This document shows positions 9,118-17,538 of a DNA stretch of 46,524 nt, one piece after another. A program made the position numbers and the translations under genes. The notes under the pieces were generated by a model. It ran no database searches and was not told the origin of the DNA. It saw only the letters and a list, made by a program, of their open reading frames with translations. The DNA is taken from positions 1-46,524 of the forward strand of contig JBKHDD010000017.1 in NCBI GenBank assembly GCA_046541515.1, written 5' to 3'. The DNA comes from CAYFVR01 sp046541515. Its GTDB lineage: Bacteria > Desulfobacterota > Desulfobacteria > Desulfobacterales > Desulfococcaceae. How positions within the stretch are numbered: position 1 is the stretch's first letter; each line of letters begins with the position of its first letter.

Positions 9118-10146
9118 TCACTTGGCGGCGGCGCGGGCGGCGTCCATCCATTCGTCCCACCGCGCCTGGTTCTCCTTGATCCATTCCGCCGCGTGGCGCT
9201 CGATGTCGGCCTGGGAGTCCTCCCCGTCCTGCATGAGGGTGTTCTGCCGGTTCACGTCGGCCAATGGCAGGGAAAATTCTTCAAAAAACTTCTTGGCGGC
9301 CGGATTTTCTTCGGCGAACTTCTTGTTGGCCACGACCCGAATGTCGCTGACCACGAATCCCAGCTTGATGGGATCGGTCACCGCGCCGGTCACGCCGGTG
9401 GCCGTCATCCGCTCCTTGGCTTCAGCCTGGGCGCCGGCCGGATCGATCTCCGGAACGTTGATCCACATGACGTCTTCGCCCGGCTTGAACTTGAAGATCG
9501 TCCAGTTGGGCGCCCAGGTATAAAAGAAAACCGGATCGCCGTTCCGGTAACGCGCCAGGGCCTCCGCAATGCTGGCGGAATAGGACGCCTTGATGGGATT
9601 CACGTAGTCGTCCAGATCATACGCCTCGAAATGGTGGGTGATGATTTTCTCGCAGCCCCATCCCGGCGGGCAGGCGACCAGGTCGGCCTTGCCGTCGCCG
9701 TTGTTGTCGAACGCCTTCATCACCTCGGGACGCTTGAAGTCGTCCAGCGACTTGATGTTGAATTCCTCGACATGCTTCTTGGAAACCAGGTAGCCCTGAA
9801 GTCCGCCCGCTTCCATGACGTATCCGTAGGTGTCGGCGGTCTCGTAAAAATTCTTGGGAAGCTGGTTGTTGTGGGAGGGAAACCAGCCGTTGGGCCAGTA
9901 GTCCACGTCGCCCAGGGCCACGCTCTGATAAAACAGTGGGTTCTGAAGGTCCTTGGGCTTTTTGACGTCGTAGCCCAGCTCCTTCAGCCCTTGGCGGATA
10001 ATGGCTTCCTGGAAGAAGCCGGTGTTCCAGGTGGCCCGGGCGGGATTCACCGTGACGCCTTTGCCGGGCATGTGGCTGTCCGCCATAACGGGCGCGGACA
10101 GTGCGAGAATCACGAGAGACAGAAGCAGACGATAAACCACTTTCAT
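9118..10146 (-). CDS. proX: glycine betaine/proline ABC transporter, ProX-type substrate-binding protein (copy 1)
   Basis: A 342-residue periplasmic binding protein. Start at 10146 rather than the ATG at 10152, because AGGAGG abuts the latter and is six bases from the former. Signal peptide MKVVYRLLLSLVILALSAPVMA. It has the QuaT-type binding-protein fold with WNTGFFQEAIIRQGLKELGY, DVDYWPNGWFP and FFYTWAPNWTIFKFKPG; the Trp/Tyr residues match those that build the aromatic cage for quaternary ammonium groups. A DNNGDGKADL loop resembling an EF-hand/dockerin calcium site precedes ACPPGWGCEK, whose two Cys may pair. It is the last gene of the operon, 317 bases after a close paralogue and beyond a terminator-like hairpin, so it may be expressed separately. 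Confidence 0.93.
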   Translation of the reverse strand: MKVVYRLLLSLVILALSAPVMADSHMPGKGVTVNPARATWNTGFFQEAIIRQGLKELGYDVKKPKDLQNPLFYQSVALGDVDYWPNGWFPSHNNQLPKNFYETADTYGYVMEAGGLQGYLVSKKHVEEFNIKSLDDFKRPEVMKAFDNNGDGKADLVACPPGWGCEKIITHHFEAYDLDDYVNPIKASYSASIAEALARYRNGDPVFFYTWAPNWTIFKFKPGEDVMWINVPEIDPAGAQAEAKERMTATGVTGAVTDPIKLGFVVSDIRVVANKKFAEENPAAKKFFEEFSLPLADVNRQNTLMQDGEDSQADIERHAAEWIKENQARWDEWMDAARAAAK

Positions 10147-10463
10147 GGACATCCTCCTTTGAGAAGGGAAGGAAAATTCCCCGGCGGGGCTGCATCCGGG
10201 GAGCGCTCCGCCACCATGGCGGGCAATGTGGAGATCGATATCCGGCGGATCAATGGGCGAAAGCCGGAGAGAAAGTGCGAAGAACAAAGGAAAACCGGGT
10301 CAAACGGCGGCCATTTTGGAAAATGTCCGAAACGCCGACGGGCGGCGGGAATTATTCCGTCCCGCGAATCCCGCCGAAAAACCTCCCGGCCGACCTTGAA
10401 AAAAACGGGCCGTCCGAAGACGACCCGTCCGAAAAATCGCTCGATGGGAAAGTCGAAATCCCC
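10147..10463 (-). other. spacer between the two proX copies
   Basis: These 317 bases contain the terminator at 10399-10432 and otherwise no recognisable gene. A promoter for copy 1 would have to lie in 10150-10395, but no clear -35/-10 or -24/-12 elements were found there. Confidence 0.4.
10399..10432 (-). terminator. intrinsic terminator after proX copy 2
   Basis: On the minus strand GACGGGTCGTC, loop TTCG, GACGGCCCGT and then TTTTTTT. The stem has one mismatch and the T-tract follows directly. It lies about 30 bases beyond the stop codon of the gene ending at 10464. Confidence 0.8.
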
Positions 10464-11489
10464 TTACATCGCCGCGGCTTTGGCGGCCTTGATCCAAGAA
10501 TCCCAGTCTTCCTGATTTTCCTGAATCCATTCCCGGGCGTGGCGGTCGATGTCTTCCTGAGAATCTTCGCCGTCCTGCATCAGGGTGTTCTGCCGGTTGA
10601 TGTCCACCAGCGGAATTTTCACCTGTTCAAAAAACTTCCGCGCGGCGGGATTTTCCTGCAGAAAATCCTTGTTGGCCACGATCCGGATATCGTTGACCAC
10701 AAAGCCCAGATCGATGGGATCGGTCACCGCGCCCTTGATGCCGGCGGCGGTCATGGCGTCCTTGTTGGGTTCCTGCCCCTCGGTCGGCTTGATCTCCGGC
10801 ACGTTGATCCACATCACGTCCTCGCCCGGCTTGAACTTGAAGATCGTCCAGTTGGGCGCCCAGGTATAGAAGAACACCGGTTCGCCGTTTTTGTAGCTGG
10901 CTTCGGCCTGGGCGATGCTGGCGGCGTAGGCGGCCTTGATGGGGTTCACATGGTCGTCCATTTCGTACACGTCCATGTGGTGCGAAATGACCTTTTCACA
11001 GCCCCATCCCGGCGGGCAGGCGACCAGGTCGGCCTTGCCGTCGCCGTTGGCGTCAAAGGCCTCTTTGACTTCCGGCCGCTTGAAATCCTCCAGGGACTTG
11101 ATGTTGTACTCTTCCACGTGCTCCTTGGACACCAGATAGCCCTGGAGCCCGCCGTTTTTGGCGATGTAGCCGACCCTTTCCCCCTTCTCGTCGAAGTTGG
11201 CGGGCAGCTGGTCGTTGTGCAGCGGAAACCAGCCGTTGGCCCAGTAGTCCACGTCTCCCAGCACCAGGCTCTGGTAGAACAGCGGATTCTGGAGATCGCT
11301 GGCCTTGTTCACTTTGTAGCCCAGCTCTTCCAGTCCGAGGCGGACCACCGCCTCCTGGAAGTATCCGGTGTTCCAGGTGGCGCGGGAGGGGCGAACCGTG
11401 ACGCCGTCTCCGGGCAGATCCGCCGCCATGGCCGGCGCGGCGAGCCCGAGAATGATCAGAATGAGCAAGGTTTGTCGAATGAGTTTCAT
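10464..11489 (-). CDS. proX: glycine betaine/proline ABC transporter, ProX-type substrate-binding protein (copy 2)
   Basis: A 341-residue periplasmic binding protein with signal peptide MKLIRQTLLILIILGLAAPA and start at 11489, nine bases after AGGAGG. It is a close paralogue of the next gene (shared WNTGxFQEAxxRxGLxELGY, DVDYWxNGWFP and PPGWGCEK motifs, and DANGDGKADL in place of DNNGDGKADL). It follows the permease gene by 58 bases, so it is the operon's primary binding protein, delivering betaine, proline betaine or related compounds to the membrane complex. The terminator just downstream implies that it is made in larger or different amounts from copy 1. Two retained copies with different lid residues may broaden substrate range (inference). 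Confidence 0.94.
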   Translation of the reverse strand: MKLIRQTLLILIILGLAAPAMAADLPGDGVTVRPSRATWNTGYFQEAVVRLGLEELGYKVNKASDLQNPLFYQSLVLGDVDYWANGWFPLHNDQLPANFDEKGERVGYIAKNGGLQGYLVSKEHVEEYNIKSLEDFKRPEVKEAFDANGDGKADLVACPPGWGCEKVISHHMDVYEMDDHVNPIKAAYAASIAQAEASYKNGEPVFFYTWAPNWTIFKFKPGEDVMWINVPEIKPTEGQEPNKDAMTAAGIKGAVTDPIDLGFVVNDIRIVANKDFLQENPAARKFFEQVKIPLVDINRQNTLMQDGEDSQEDIDRHAREWIQENQEDWDSWIKAAKAAAM

Positions 11490-11547
11490 CTTTTTCGTCC
11501 TCCTTTTGCATGTCGTTCGTTTTCGGAAAAGCGGGAAACGGCGGCCG

Positions 11548-12393
11548 TTAAGATTTCGGCTGCCCGAATCCCTGGGTGATCCGGTCCAGCACCATGGCCA
11601 TCAGCACGATGCTGAGACCGCCAATGGTGGCCAGGCCGATGTCCAGCGTGTTGAGTCCCTGAAACACCGGCATGCCCAGACCGCCGGCGCCGATGAGGGC
11701 GGCGATGACGACCATGGACAGGGACATCATGATGGTCTGGTTGAGCCCCGCCATGATGGACGGCATGGCCAGCGGAATCTGCACTCGGCGAAGGGCCTGC
11801 CACGTGGTGGCGCCGAAGGCCTGGCTGGCCTCCACCAGCTCCGGATGCACCTGGCGGATGCCCAGATTGGTCAAGCGGATGATGGGCGGCATGGAAAAAA
11901 TAATGGTCGCCAGCACGCCGGAAACGGTGCCAATGCTAAACAGCATGACCACCGGCACCAGATACACGAAGGCGGGCGTGGTCTGCATGGCGTCCAGGAC
12001 CGGGCGCAAAATGGCTTCGAACCGGTCGCTTTTGCTGGACCAGATGCCCAGCGGAATGCCCACCAGCGCGCAAAAGACCACCGACACGAACACCATGGCC
12101 AGCGTGGTCATGGCGTCGGACCACAGGCCCAGGTAGCCGATGAGCAACAGGGTCAGCACCGTGAAAACCGCGATCGTCTTGCTGGCGTAGCGCCAGGCAA
12201 GAAAGGCCGCGATGGCGATAATCAGCAACGGAGGCGCCGCGAGCAGGAGATAGTCGATGCCGCTCAGCGCCTTCTCAAAAGGAACCTTGATGACCTGAAA
12301 TACGCCCCGGTAATTGATGACCAGCCAGTCCACGAAGGACTGAACCCAATCGTCCAAAGGGATACTTTGACTGTCGAAATCCAAGAGTCTCAT
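11548..12393 (-). CDS. proW: glycine betaine/proline ABC transporter permease
   Basis: A 281-residue inner-membrane permease. The start ATG directly follows the ATPase gene's TAA stop, with AGGAGG ten bases upstream inside that gene, so translation is probably coupled. An N-terminal extension is followed by about six membrane helices and the conserved cytoplasmic loop EASQAFGATTWQALRRVQIP, the EAA motif that docks on the ATPase. ALVGIPLGIW, TTPAFVYLVPVVMLF and MVVIAALIGAGGLG are typical of the ProW/OpuAB family. It works with the ATPase at 12394-13701 and the binding proteins at 10464 and 9118 to import osmoprotectants. Confidence 0.95.
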   Translation of the reverse strand: MRLLDFDSQSIPLDDWVQSFVDWLVINYRGVFQVIKVPFEKALSGIDYLLLAAPPLLIIAIAAFLAWRYASKTIAVFTVLTLLLIGYLGLWSDAMTTLAMVFVSVVFCALVGIPLGIWSSKSDRFEAILRPVLDAMQTTPAFVYLVPVVMLFSIGTVSGVLATIIFSMPPIIRLTNLGIRQVHPELVEASQAFGATTWQALRRVQIPLAMPSIMAGLNQTIMMSLSMVVIAALIGAGGLGMPVFQGLNTLDIGLATIGGLSIVLMAMVLDRITQGFGQPKS

Positions 12394-13701
12394 TTATTCC
12401 ATCCCTCCTGCGGCGGTTTGGGCGGATTCCGCCGGCGGTTCCATGGTTTCGGCGGCGGGCGCCTCCTCGACGGCTTCTCCGGATTCCTGTGCATCTCCCT
12501 CGTTTCGCTGCAGGGTCCGGAGGAAGCGGTTTTTGGAAATCGCGCCAATATATCGCCCATCCTCCCGCACCACCGGAATGGGCCAGGGATTCATGGCCAC
12601 CTGGTCCAGAATGTCCTGCATGGAATCGCTCTCGTTCACGGGGACCACATCGGAGATAAAGGCGTCCGGCATGGAGCAGGTCTTCCCGTCGCAGTCGATA
12701 ATTTTCTGAAGGGTGTCCGTTGAAACCGTTCCCACGTAATGGTGCTTCCGGTCCAGAACATAGCCGAAATCCCGGTCCTCCTTGATGAGCCGTTGCAAAG
12801 CGGCGCGGGCGCCGCCGTCGGGCTTCTGCACGATGGTCGGCTGAGTATCCACCGCGATGTCGCCCGCGGTGAGAATGTTGGTGGGATCCACGCCGCGGAA
12901 AAAGGCGCGCACGTAGTCGTCGGCCGGATTCTGCAAAATTTCTTCCGGCGTGCCCACCTGAACAACCCGCCCGCCTTCCATGATGGCGATACGGTCGCCG
13001 ATGCGCATGGCCTCGTCCAAATCGTGGGAAATGAAGACGATGGTGCGCTCGCTCTGGGACTGAAGATTGAGCAGTTCATCCTGCATTTCCGTTCGAATCA
13101 ACGGGTCCAGGGCGGAAAAGGCCTCGTCCATCAGAATCACTTCCGGGTCGCCGGCCAGCCCCCGAGCCAAGCCCACGCGCTGCTGCATTCCGCCGGAAAG
13201 CTCCCTGGGATAGCTTTCCATGTGCTCCCCCAGTCCCACCTGCTCCAGCGCTACCTGGGCCCGCTTTATCCGGGTCGCCTTGTCCACGCCGGACATTTCC
13301 AGCCCAAACGCCGCGTTTTCGCCCACGGTCATGTGGGGCATCAACGCAAACGATTGAAACACCATGCTCATCTTTTTCCGCCGAATTTCCACCAGCTCCG
13401 ATTCGCTGATGGCGGCCACGTCGGTGCCGTCCAGGTAGACGTGGCCGGCGGTGGGCTCAATCAGTCGATTGAGCATTCGAACCAGGGTGGATTTTCCGGA
13501 GCCCGAAAGGCCCATAACGACGAAAATTTCCCCTTTGTTGACGGTGAAGCTGGCGTCGTTCACGCCAATGGTCATCCCCGTCTCCGCGAATACGGTGGCC
13601 TTGTCCTTGCCCTCTTCCTGGACCATCTTGAGGGCGCGTTCCGGGTGCGGACCGAAAATCTTGTACAAATTTTCCACCCGGATTTTTTCTTCTCCGCTCA
13701 T
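12394..13701 (-). CDS. proV: glycine betaine/proline ABC transporter ATPase with CBS domains
   Basis: A 435-residue ATPase, first gene of the minus-strand operon. Start at 13701 has AGGGAAGG eight bases upstream. Residues ~1-270 hold the ABC domain: Walker A GLSGSGKST, signature LSGGMQQRVGLARGL, Walker B VILMDEAFSALDPL and the H-loop FISHDLDEA. The early segment between strands (ERALKMVQEEGKDKATVF) is typical of ProV/OpuAA. Residues ~285-400 contain paired CBS motifs (VGTVSTDTLQKI, PVVREDGRYIGAISKNRFL). In OpuA, CBS domains sense ionic strength and gate transport, so this system is probably osmotically activated. The tail (~405-435) is Ala/Glu-rich. Confidence 0.95.
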   Translation of the reverse strand: MSGEEKIRVENLYKIFGPHPERALKMVQEEGKDKATVFAETGMTIGVNDASFTVNKGEIFVVMGLSGSGKSTLVRMLNRLIEPTAGHVYLDGTDVAAISESELVEIRRKKMSMVFQSFALMPHMTVGENAAFGLEMSGVDKATRIKRAQVALEQVGLGEHMESYPRELSGGMQQRVGLARGLAGDPEVILMDEAFSALDPLIRTEMQDELLNLQSQSERTIVFISHDLDEAMRIGDRIAIMEGGRVVQVGTPEEILQNPADDYVRAFFRGVDPTNILTAGDIAVDTQPTIVQKPDGGARAALQRLIKEDRDFGYVLDRKHHYVGTVSTDTLQKIIDCDGKTCSMPDAFISDVVPVNESDSMQDILDQVAMNPWPIPVVREDGRYIGAISKNRFLRTLQRNEGDAQESGEAVEEAPAAETMEPPAESAQTAAGGME

Positions 13702-14677
13702 GAATTCAACCTTCCCTGGCTTGGTTTAATGGCATTTCCATCTTGTTCGGATGGGAAAAACGGTTCCGTATTTTTCAGTTTGGGAAAATGTTTCCGCGAG
13801 GTCGGATGAAAAGGGCACGATGAAATTTCCCTGGGCGAAAAAGGTTCCATCGGCGGTTCCCGAAAGGGAAAGAATGGCGGGAGTCGGCGTTCCAGTCGAT
13901 GATAAGATCGGATAAACCGACGGAATGATTCTTTTTTTGGCTGATTGCTGAAACGGGAATTCCTACCCTCCGCGTTGCGGTCCTTAAACTCACCTAAACA
14001 TAATTCACCCGAAAATATTTTCAACTCTAAGAAACGGCAAGCCTATTTTCTTGAGCCGCTTTTGTCAACCCCCCGGGGAATTTCGCGCAAAACCGGGACC
14101 TTGTCGGAAACGGTTCCGTAACCGCTCCCTTTCGCAGGACCCCGGCCGGGCGCCAATCTCCCGCTTGAACCCAATCCCCCGGAAACGGAAACAGTTTGCC
14201 GTTCATTCCACCCATTCGGATCCCGCGGATCCCGTCTTGCCGCAACGGCGCTCCCCCTTCGAAACAGAAATGATGGGCAAGGACTTCATAACGATCCACA
14301 TCAACCCTTCGAACCGTATGCCGGTCCTGCTCTAAATCGGCGAACCCCCTCCAAGCCATCCGCGATCCACCTGCGGATTTTCCCATCTGTCGCCGGTGGA
14401 AAAGGAGAAAACCCAAGGCGGAACCTACGGAAAAAAAACGGCCGTATTCGTGCCGGCGGCGGGCACAACCCGCATATGAAAGGCGGGATATCGTTTGTAT
14501 TCATTTTCCATGCGAGAAAATTCCGGCGCGAGCTTCTTCCGGGTCGAATCAACATGGTATCCCATATTTAAAATTCCGGCCGAAATTTTGTAAAAAAGTT
14601 CAGCAACCTCCGCTCTCGTTTTCAACTGGGCGGGATTTCCTGTGATCATTCGTCGGATGGAAGGACGGCATGATCCC
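13702..14677. other. intergenic region, promoter of the minus-strand betaine operon
   Basis: Nearly 1 kb without a confident gene. It must hold the promoter of the proV operon; 13980-14045 is relatively AT-rich but no consensus elements stand out. A short plus-strand reading ending at 14333 (DFITIHINPSNRMPVL) faintly resembles a glutathione-transferase N-terminus, and a minus-strand reading at 14425-14640 (SAGILNMGYHVDSTRKKLAP) has protein-like composition, but neither has a ribosome site, adequate length or a recognisable family. Both may be debris of decayed genes. Confidence 0.4.
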
Positions 14678-15350
14678 ATGAACGGCAATCGCCCGATTCG
14701 ACACGGAATCATTTCAACCGTTCTGGTTAACCGTTCTGGCCTTGGGGACGGTCTGGTCCATGGCCCAGGGGGCCAGGCAAGAGACCAACGACGGCGGCTA
14801 TCCCAACGCCGAATTGGTCGCCGGGGTCCAATGGCTCCAAAAACATCGCCGGGACGACGGCGTCGTCATCGTGGACGTTCGAACCGACGACCACTTCGAC
14901 GGCGAACTCGTCCCCGGGCCATTCGCCTGCCCGGGTCGGAACTCCGGCAAAACGACCGGAGCCGAAACCCGGGCGAGATTTTCATCGGGGTGGATCGCGC
15001 ACAGGAGGTCCTCGGAAAGCACGGAATGGTCCGCACCGACGAAATTGTTCTCTACGATTCGGTGAAACGGGACGGCGGCGCCATGGCTTCGAACATGTTC
15101 TGGGTGCTGGACACCCTCGGCCATCCCAAGGTCCGCGCGCTGAACGGCGGCATCGACGCCTGGAAGCGGACCGGATACGAAGCGGTCGGGCGACCCGAAA
15201 CCCGGGAGGCGGCGTTGTGCCAGGCTCGGAGCGACGAAATTCGGCTGAAAAAGCTGATCCCAGGCGACTTCATCCAAAAGCGGCTGGGCGACCCCACGCA
15301 CCAAATCATCGATGTTCGCTTCCACGGGGAACACGCGGGGGAGAAAGAGA
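14678..15350 (+). pseudogene. broken exported rhodanese (thiosulfate/3-mercaptopyruvate sulfurtransferase type)
   Basis: Starts at ATG 14678 (MNGNRPIRHGIISTVL), then changes frame to LGTVWSMAQGARQETNDGG, forming together a signal peptide. The break is a 13-bp tandem duplication (14716-14728 and 14729-14741); removing one copy restores a continuous leader. The first rhodanese domain continues (NAELVAGVQWLQKHRRDDG, VVIVDVRTDDHFDG) and changes frame again at about 14911-14922 (TCCCCGGGCC), so that GELVPG joins AIRLPGSELR. It then reads MVRTDEIVLYDSVKRDGG and VRALNGGIDAWKRTGYEAV. A second domain begins (HQIIDVRFHGEHAG) and is lost near 15345 without a catalytic Cys loop. At least two frame changes plus truncation make it non-functional. 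Confidence 0.75.
14716..14741 (+). repeat. 13-bp tandem duplication that breaks the rhodanese leader
   Basis: Two adjacent copies, AACCGTTCTGGTT and AACCGTTCTGGCC, differ only in the last two bases. Thirteen is not a multiple of three, and deleting either copy brings the two halves of the signal peptide into one frame. Confidence 0.85.
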
Positions 15351-15359
15351 CCAATCGCC

Positions 15360-15650
15360 CTGGCCGGGATCATCGTGTTCAATTTCCCCACCTTCGGACC
15401 GCCGGCCTCCTCCTTGGGGCCGCCGCCGGAGAGGGGCGCATGGACGCCGTTTTCGCGCTGCTGGGCGGCCTGTGCGGCGCGGCGGTCTTCGCGCACCTGC
15501 ACCCGGCGCCGGCGCCGTTGCTCTACGCCCCGACCAACGTCGGGCAAATTACCCTGGCGGACGCCTTTGGAAACAAGGCGCTGGCGGTGGTCATTCCGTC
15601 CGTCGGCTTCGGCTGTTGCGTTTGGGGAATTGGACGAATTTGGGGGCGAA
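15360..15650 (+). pseudogene. remnant of YeeE/YedE-family sulfur-compound transporter
   Basis: After the rhodanese debris, 15440-15640 reads MDAVFALLGGLCGAAVFAHL, then LLYAPTNVGQITLADAFG and ALAVVIPSVGFG. This matches the C-terminal part of YeeE/YedE (DUF395) membrane proteins, where LGGLxGAAxFA and LLYxPTNLGxxTLxDxxG are characteristic. A preceding piece in another frame (IALAGIIVFNFPTFGPPASS, 15375-15435) may come from an inner segment. Most of the ~350-residue protein is missing. YeeE/YedE proteins import thiosulfate or move sulfane sulfur and are often next to rhodaneses, so the two remnants probably come from one former sulfur-uptake operon. Confidence 0.6.
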
Positions 15651-15849
15651 GTGAAAAATCGGCGCGGGGCGCAACGGCCGGTGACGCGAGGAAATCCCAA
15701 TTTGCGACGGACGAAGCAGATTCCCCAGCCGGGTTTTTCAAAACGGGAATCTGCTCGGAATCGCGGAAAAAAACCAAATGTCGCCAAGCCGGGTTTGGTG
15801 AAGCGCGGAGCCCATTTTTGCATGGGTCTTTTGGCCCGGAATTTGGCTG

Positions 15850-16436
15850 ATGACCTGCCTTGGCGCGGGGTGCGGCCGGCCGAGCGACAAAAGCGCGAAG
15901 ACCGTTCCCCTGCAAGCGCCCAGGGGCTGCATGGCAAGGCTGGAAGTGGAACGGAAGGGCCGGATTTTCACCGTCGGTCCGTTTAGTGGGATACCATTTC
16001 CGGCCGAATGACCCCGCAGATTAAGGCCGTTTGGAGTTGGTCGCCTTCAAAGATAAAAAGCTGGCAAGCCAAGGATCTGCCGGAAAACGCGAATTTGCGC
16101 GAAGGAGAGGCGGTTCTGGCCCGATTGCCGAACCAAGGAAGGGAGCTACCGGCGGAGAGCCGGATCAACCCCGTTTTTTTTGAGGACGCGCCGGAAGCAT
16201 GGCTGGCGACCCGGCCGGCGCCCAAAGAGGAATTCCGCCATTTTCACTCCGGCTACGACGCCACCGGCCCGGTTCGTTACGGCTATTGGATTCGCCACGT
16301 CGCCGTGGCTGGGCTCACCTACGACATGGGCGGCCGCGTGGGGCCGGACAGCCCGCTGCACCACAAGGTGAAACCGGGCGTGGATACCGATTTCGCGGAG
16401 ATCGTGGAGTTTGATCGAGGGCCGGGGAACGGTTAG
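15850..16436 (+). pseudogene. unrecognised gene in two overlapping frames, possibly a broken lipoprotein
   Basis: Two open frames meet at an ATGA overlap (16008-16011). The first (53 codons from 15850, MTCLGAGCGRPSDKS ... GPFSGIPFPAE) begins like a lipoprotein signal end with a Cys, although the residues before Cys fit a lipobox poorly. The second (142 codons from 16008) reads MTPQIKAVWSWSPSKIKSWQ and continues with protein-like composition (HFHSGYDATGPVRYGYWIRH). The run-on sense at the junction suggests one protein split by a frameshift rather than two coupled genes. I do not recognise the family. It ends seven bases before the convergent Rpn-type gene. Confidence 0.4.
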
Positions 16437-16443
16437 GGTTGGA

Positions 16444-17397
16444 CTAGGTTTTCACCTTGGAAACCACTTGCCGAAACTGTTCCAAGTCTTGCACGTTCCA
16501 CAAGGAATTGACGATCTTCCGCAGGGAAGCTTGATCGGAAACCTTCCGAACCTCCGGCATAAGTTGAAGACCGGACCCACCGAACTTTGCGTTGAGCCCA
16601 TCCTCAATCATCTCCAAAAGGGTTTGGGTTTGTCCTTTCTGTATCCACTGTTCCGCCAATGTTGCCATGACGCGATCCCTTTCGTTTTCCGGCACCAATT
16701 GGGTGACGATTTGTTCAACCGTTTTTTCTTGAACCGGCTCCGCCGCCCGGACCACGTACCGCAGCATGGCTTCGAGGTGGCCAAGGCCGGTTTGGGAATG
16801 ATACAAGCCCTTCAACAACCCAAAAATCTCCGGCAGTCGTTCCGGGAGGTCCGGGGCGTGAATGTGCTTGAGCAGCAACAGCGCGGCCCGCACGATGACC
16901 GCTCCCCGGAGTTCCTCGTCGGTGTATTGGCCAAGGTCGGCCAGAACGATCTTGAAATCCGGAAAGAAATCCAGCAAAACCGGGTCCGGCCGGGGATACA
17001 CCTTGGAAAATCGTGGATCGTAAGGCCATGGTTTCGATCCGTGGTAAACGATCAACGGGATGATCGTCGGCACTTCCTCGCCGGGATTGGCATACCAAAT
17101 TCGCGGCATGTATTTCAGCACTTGCAAATGGACCGGGCGTTCGGCGCGGCTTTTGTGCTCAAATAGAAGGTAAACATATCCGGGCGTTTCCGCCAGCGTC
17201 AGACGGTAGAGCAGATCGGAATAGTAGGCCCGAAGCTCCGGATCCACAAAGCTGTCTTTCATCACGCGGATGGAGGCCATGTCCACGAGTCGAAGAATTT
17301 CCGCCGGCAGAAAATTTTCCAGGATGCCGACCGCGTTTTCGGGATCGGAACCAATTTCGCGGATGAACCGGTCGTGTGGATTTCCGGGATGGGTCAT
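16444..17397 (-). CDS. Rpn-family PD-(D/E)XK recombination-promoting nuclease / putative transposase
   Basis: A 317-residue protein related to RpnA/YhgA. Start at 17397 (MTHPGNPHDRFIREI) is preferred over upstream ATGs because GGAAAG lies seven bases before it. The N-terminus has the family pattern HDRFIREI ... ENFLPAEIL. The nuclease core shows SFVDPELRAYYSDLLYRL, YVYLLFEHKS and the Gln-containing helix PVHLQVLKYM, which supply the Asp, Glu-x-Lys and Gln of this PD-(D/E)XK subclass. PTIIPLIVYHGSKPW is another conserved block. The C-terminal tail (~240-317) is helical and variable. Rpn proteins are DNA endonucleases that promote RecA-independent recombination and are often multi-copy. Fragments of the same family appear at the right end of this window. 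Confidence 0.85.
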   Translation of the reverse strand: MTHPGNPHDRFIREIGSDPENAVGILENFLPAEILRLVDMASIRVMKDSFVDPELRAYYSDLLYRLTLAETPGYVYLLFEHKSRAERPVHLQVLKYMPRIWYANPGEEVPTIIPLIVYHGSKPWPYDPRFSKVYPRPDPVLLDFFPDFKIVLADLGQYTDEELRGAVIVRAALLLLKHIHAPDLPERLPEIFGLLKGLYHSQTGLGHLEAMLRYVVRAAEPVQEKTVEQIVTQLVPENERDRVMATLAEQWIQKGQTQTLLEMIEDGLNAKFGGSGLQLMPEVRKVSDQASLRKIVNSLWNVQDLEQFRQVVSKVKT

Positions 17398-17538
17398 CGG
17401 ATTGCTTTCCATCGGAACTGAAAATTTCTCACTGCCGGGTCCACCAAACGCCACGAGGACAACAATGAATCTACCGCGCCGCCGACAGGCTTGTCCATTT
17501 TTTTCCTTGGCGGAACCCTTTCTGCGGGATGGAGCGCC

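Noticed and set aside
9067..11579. long plus-strand frames across the proX copies
   Set aside because: Shadows of the two binding-protein genes, which have signal peptides, ribosome sites and family motifs on the minus strand.
14262..14335. possible glutathione-transferase fragment (ITIHINPSNRMPVL)
   Set aside because: Too short, with no surrounding family sequence in any frame; the resemblance may be chance.
14425..14712. minus-strand 95-codon frame with protein-like composition
   Set aside because: No ribosome site and no recognisable family, and it overlaps the start of the rhodanese remnant. Kept only as a note in the intergenic entry.
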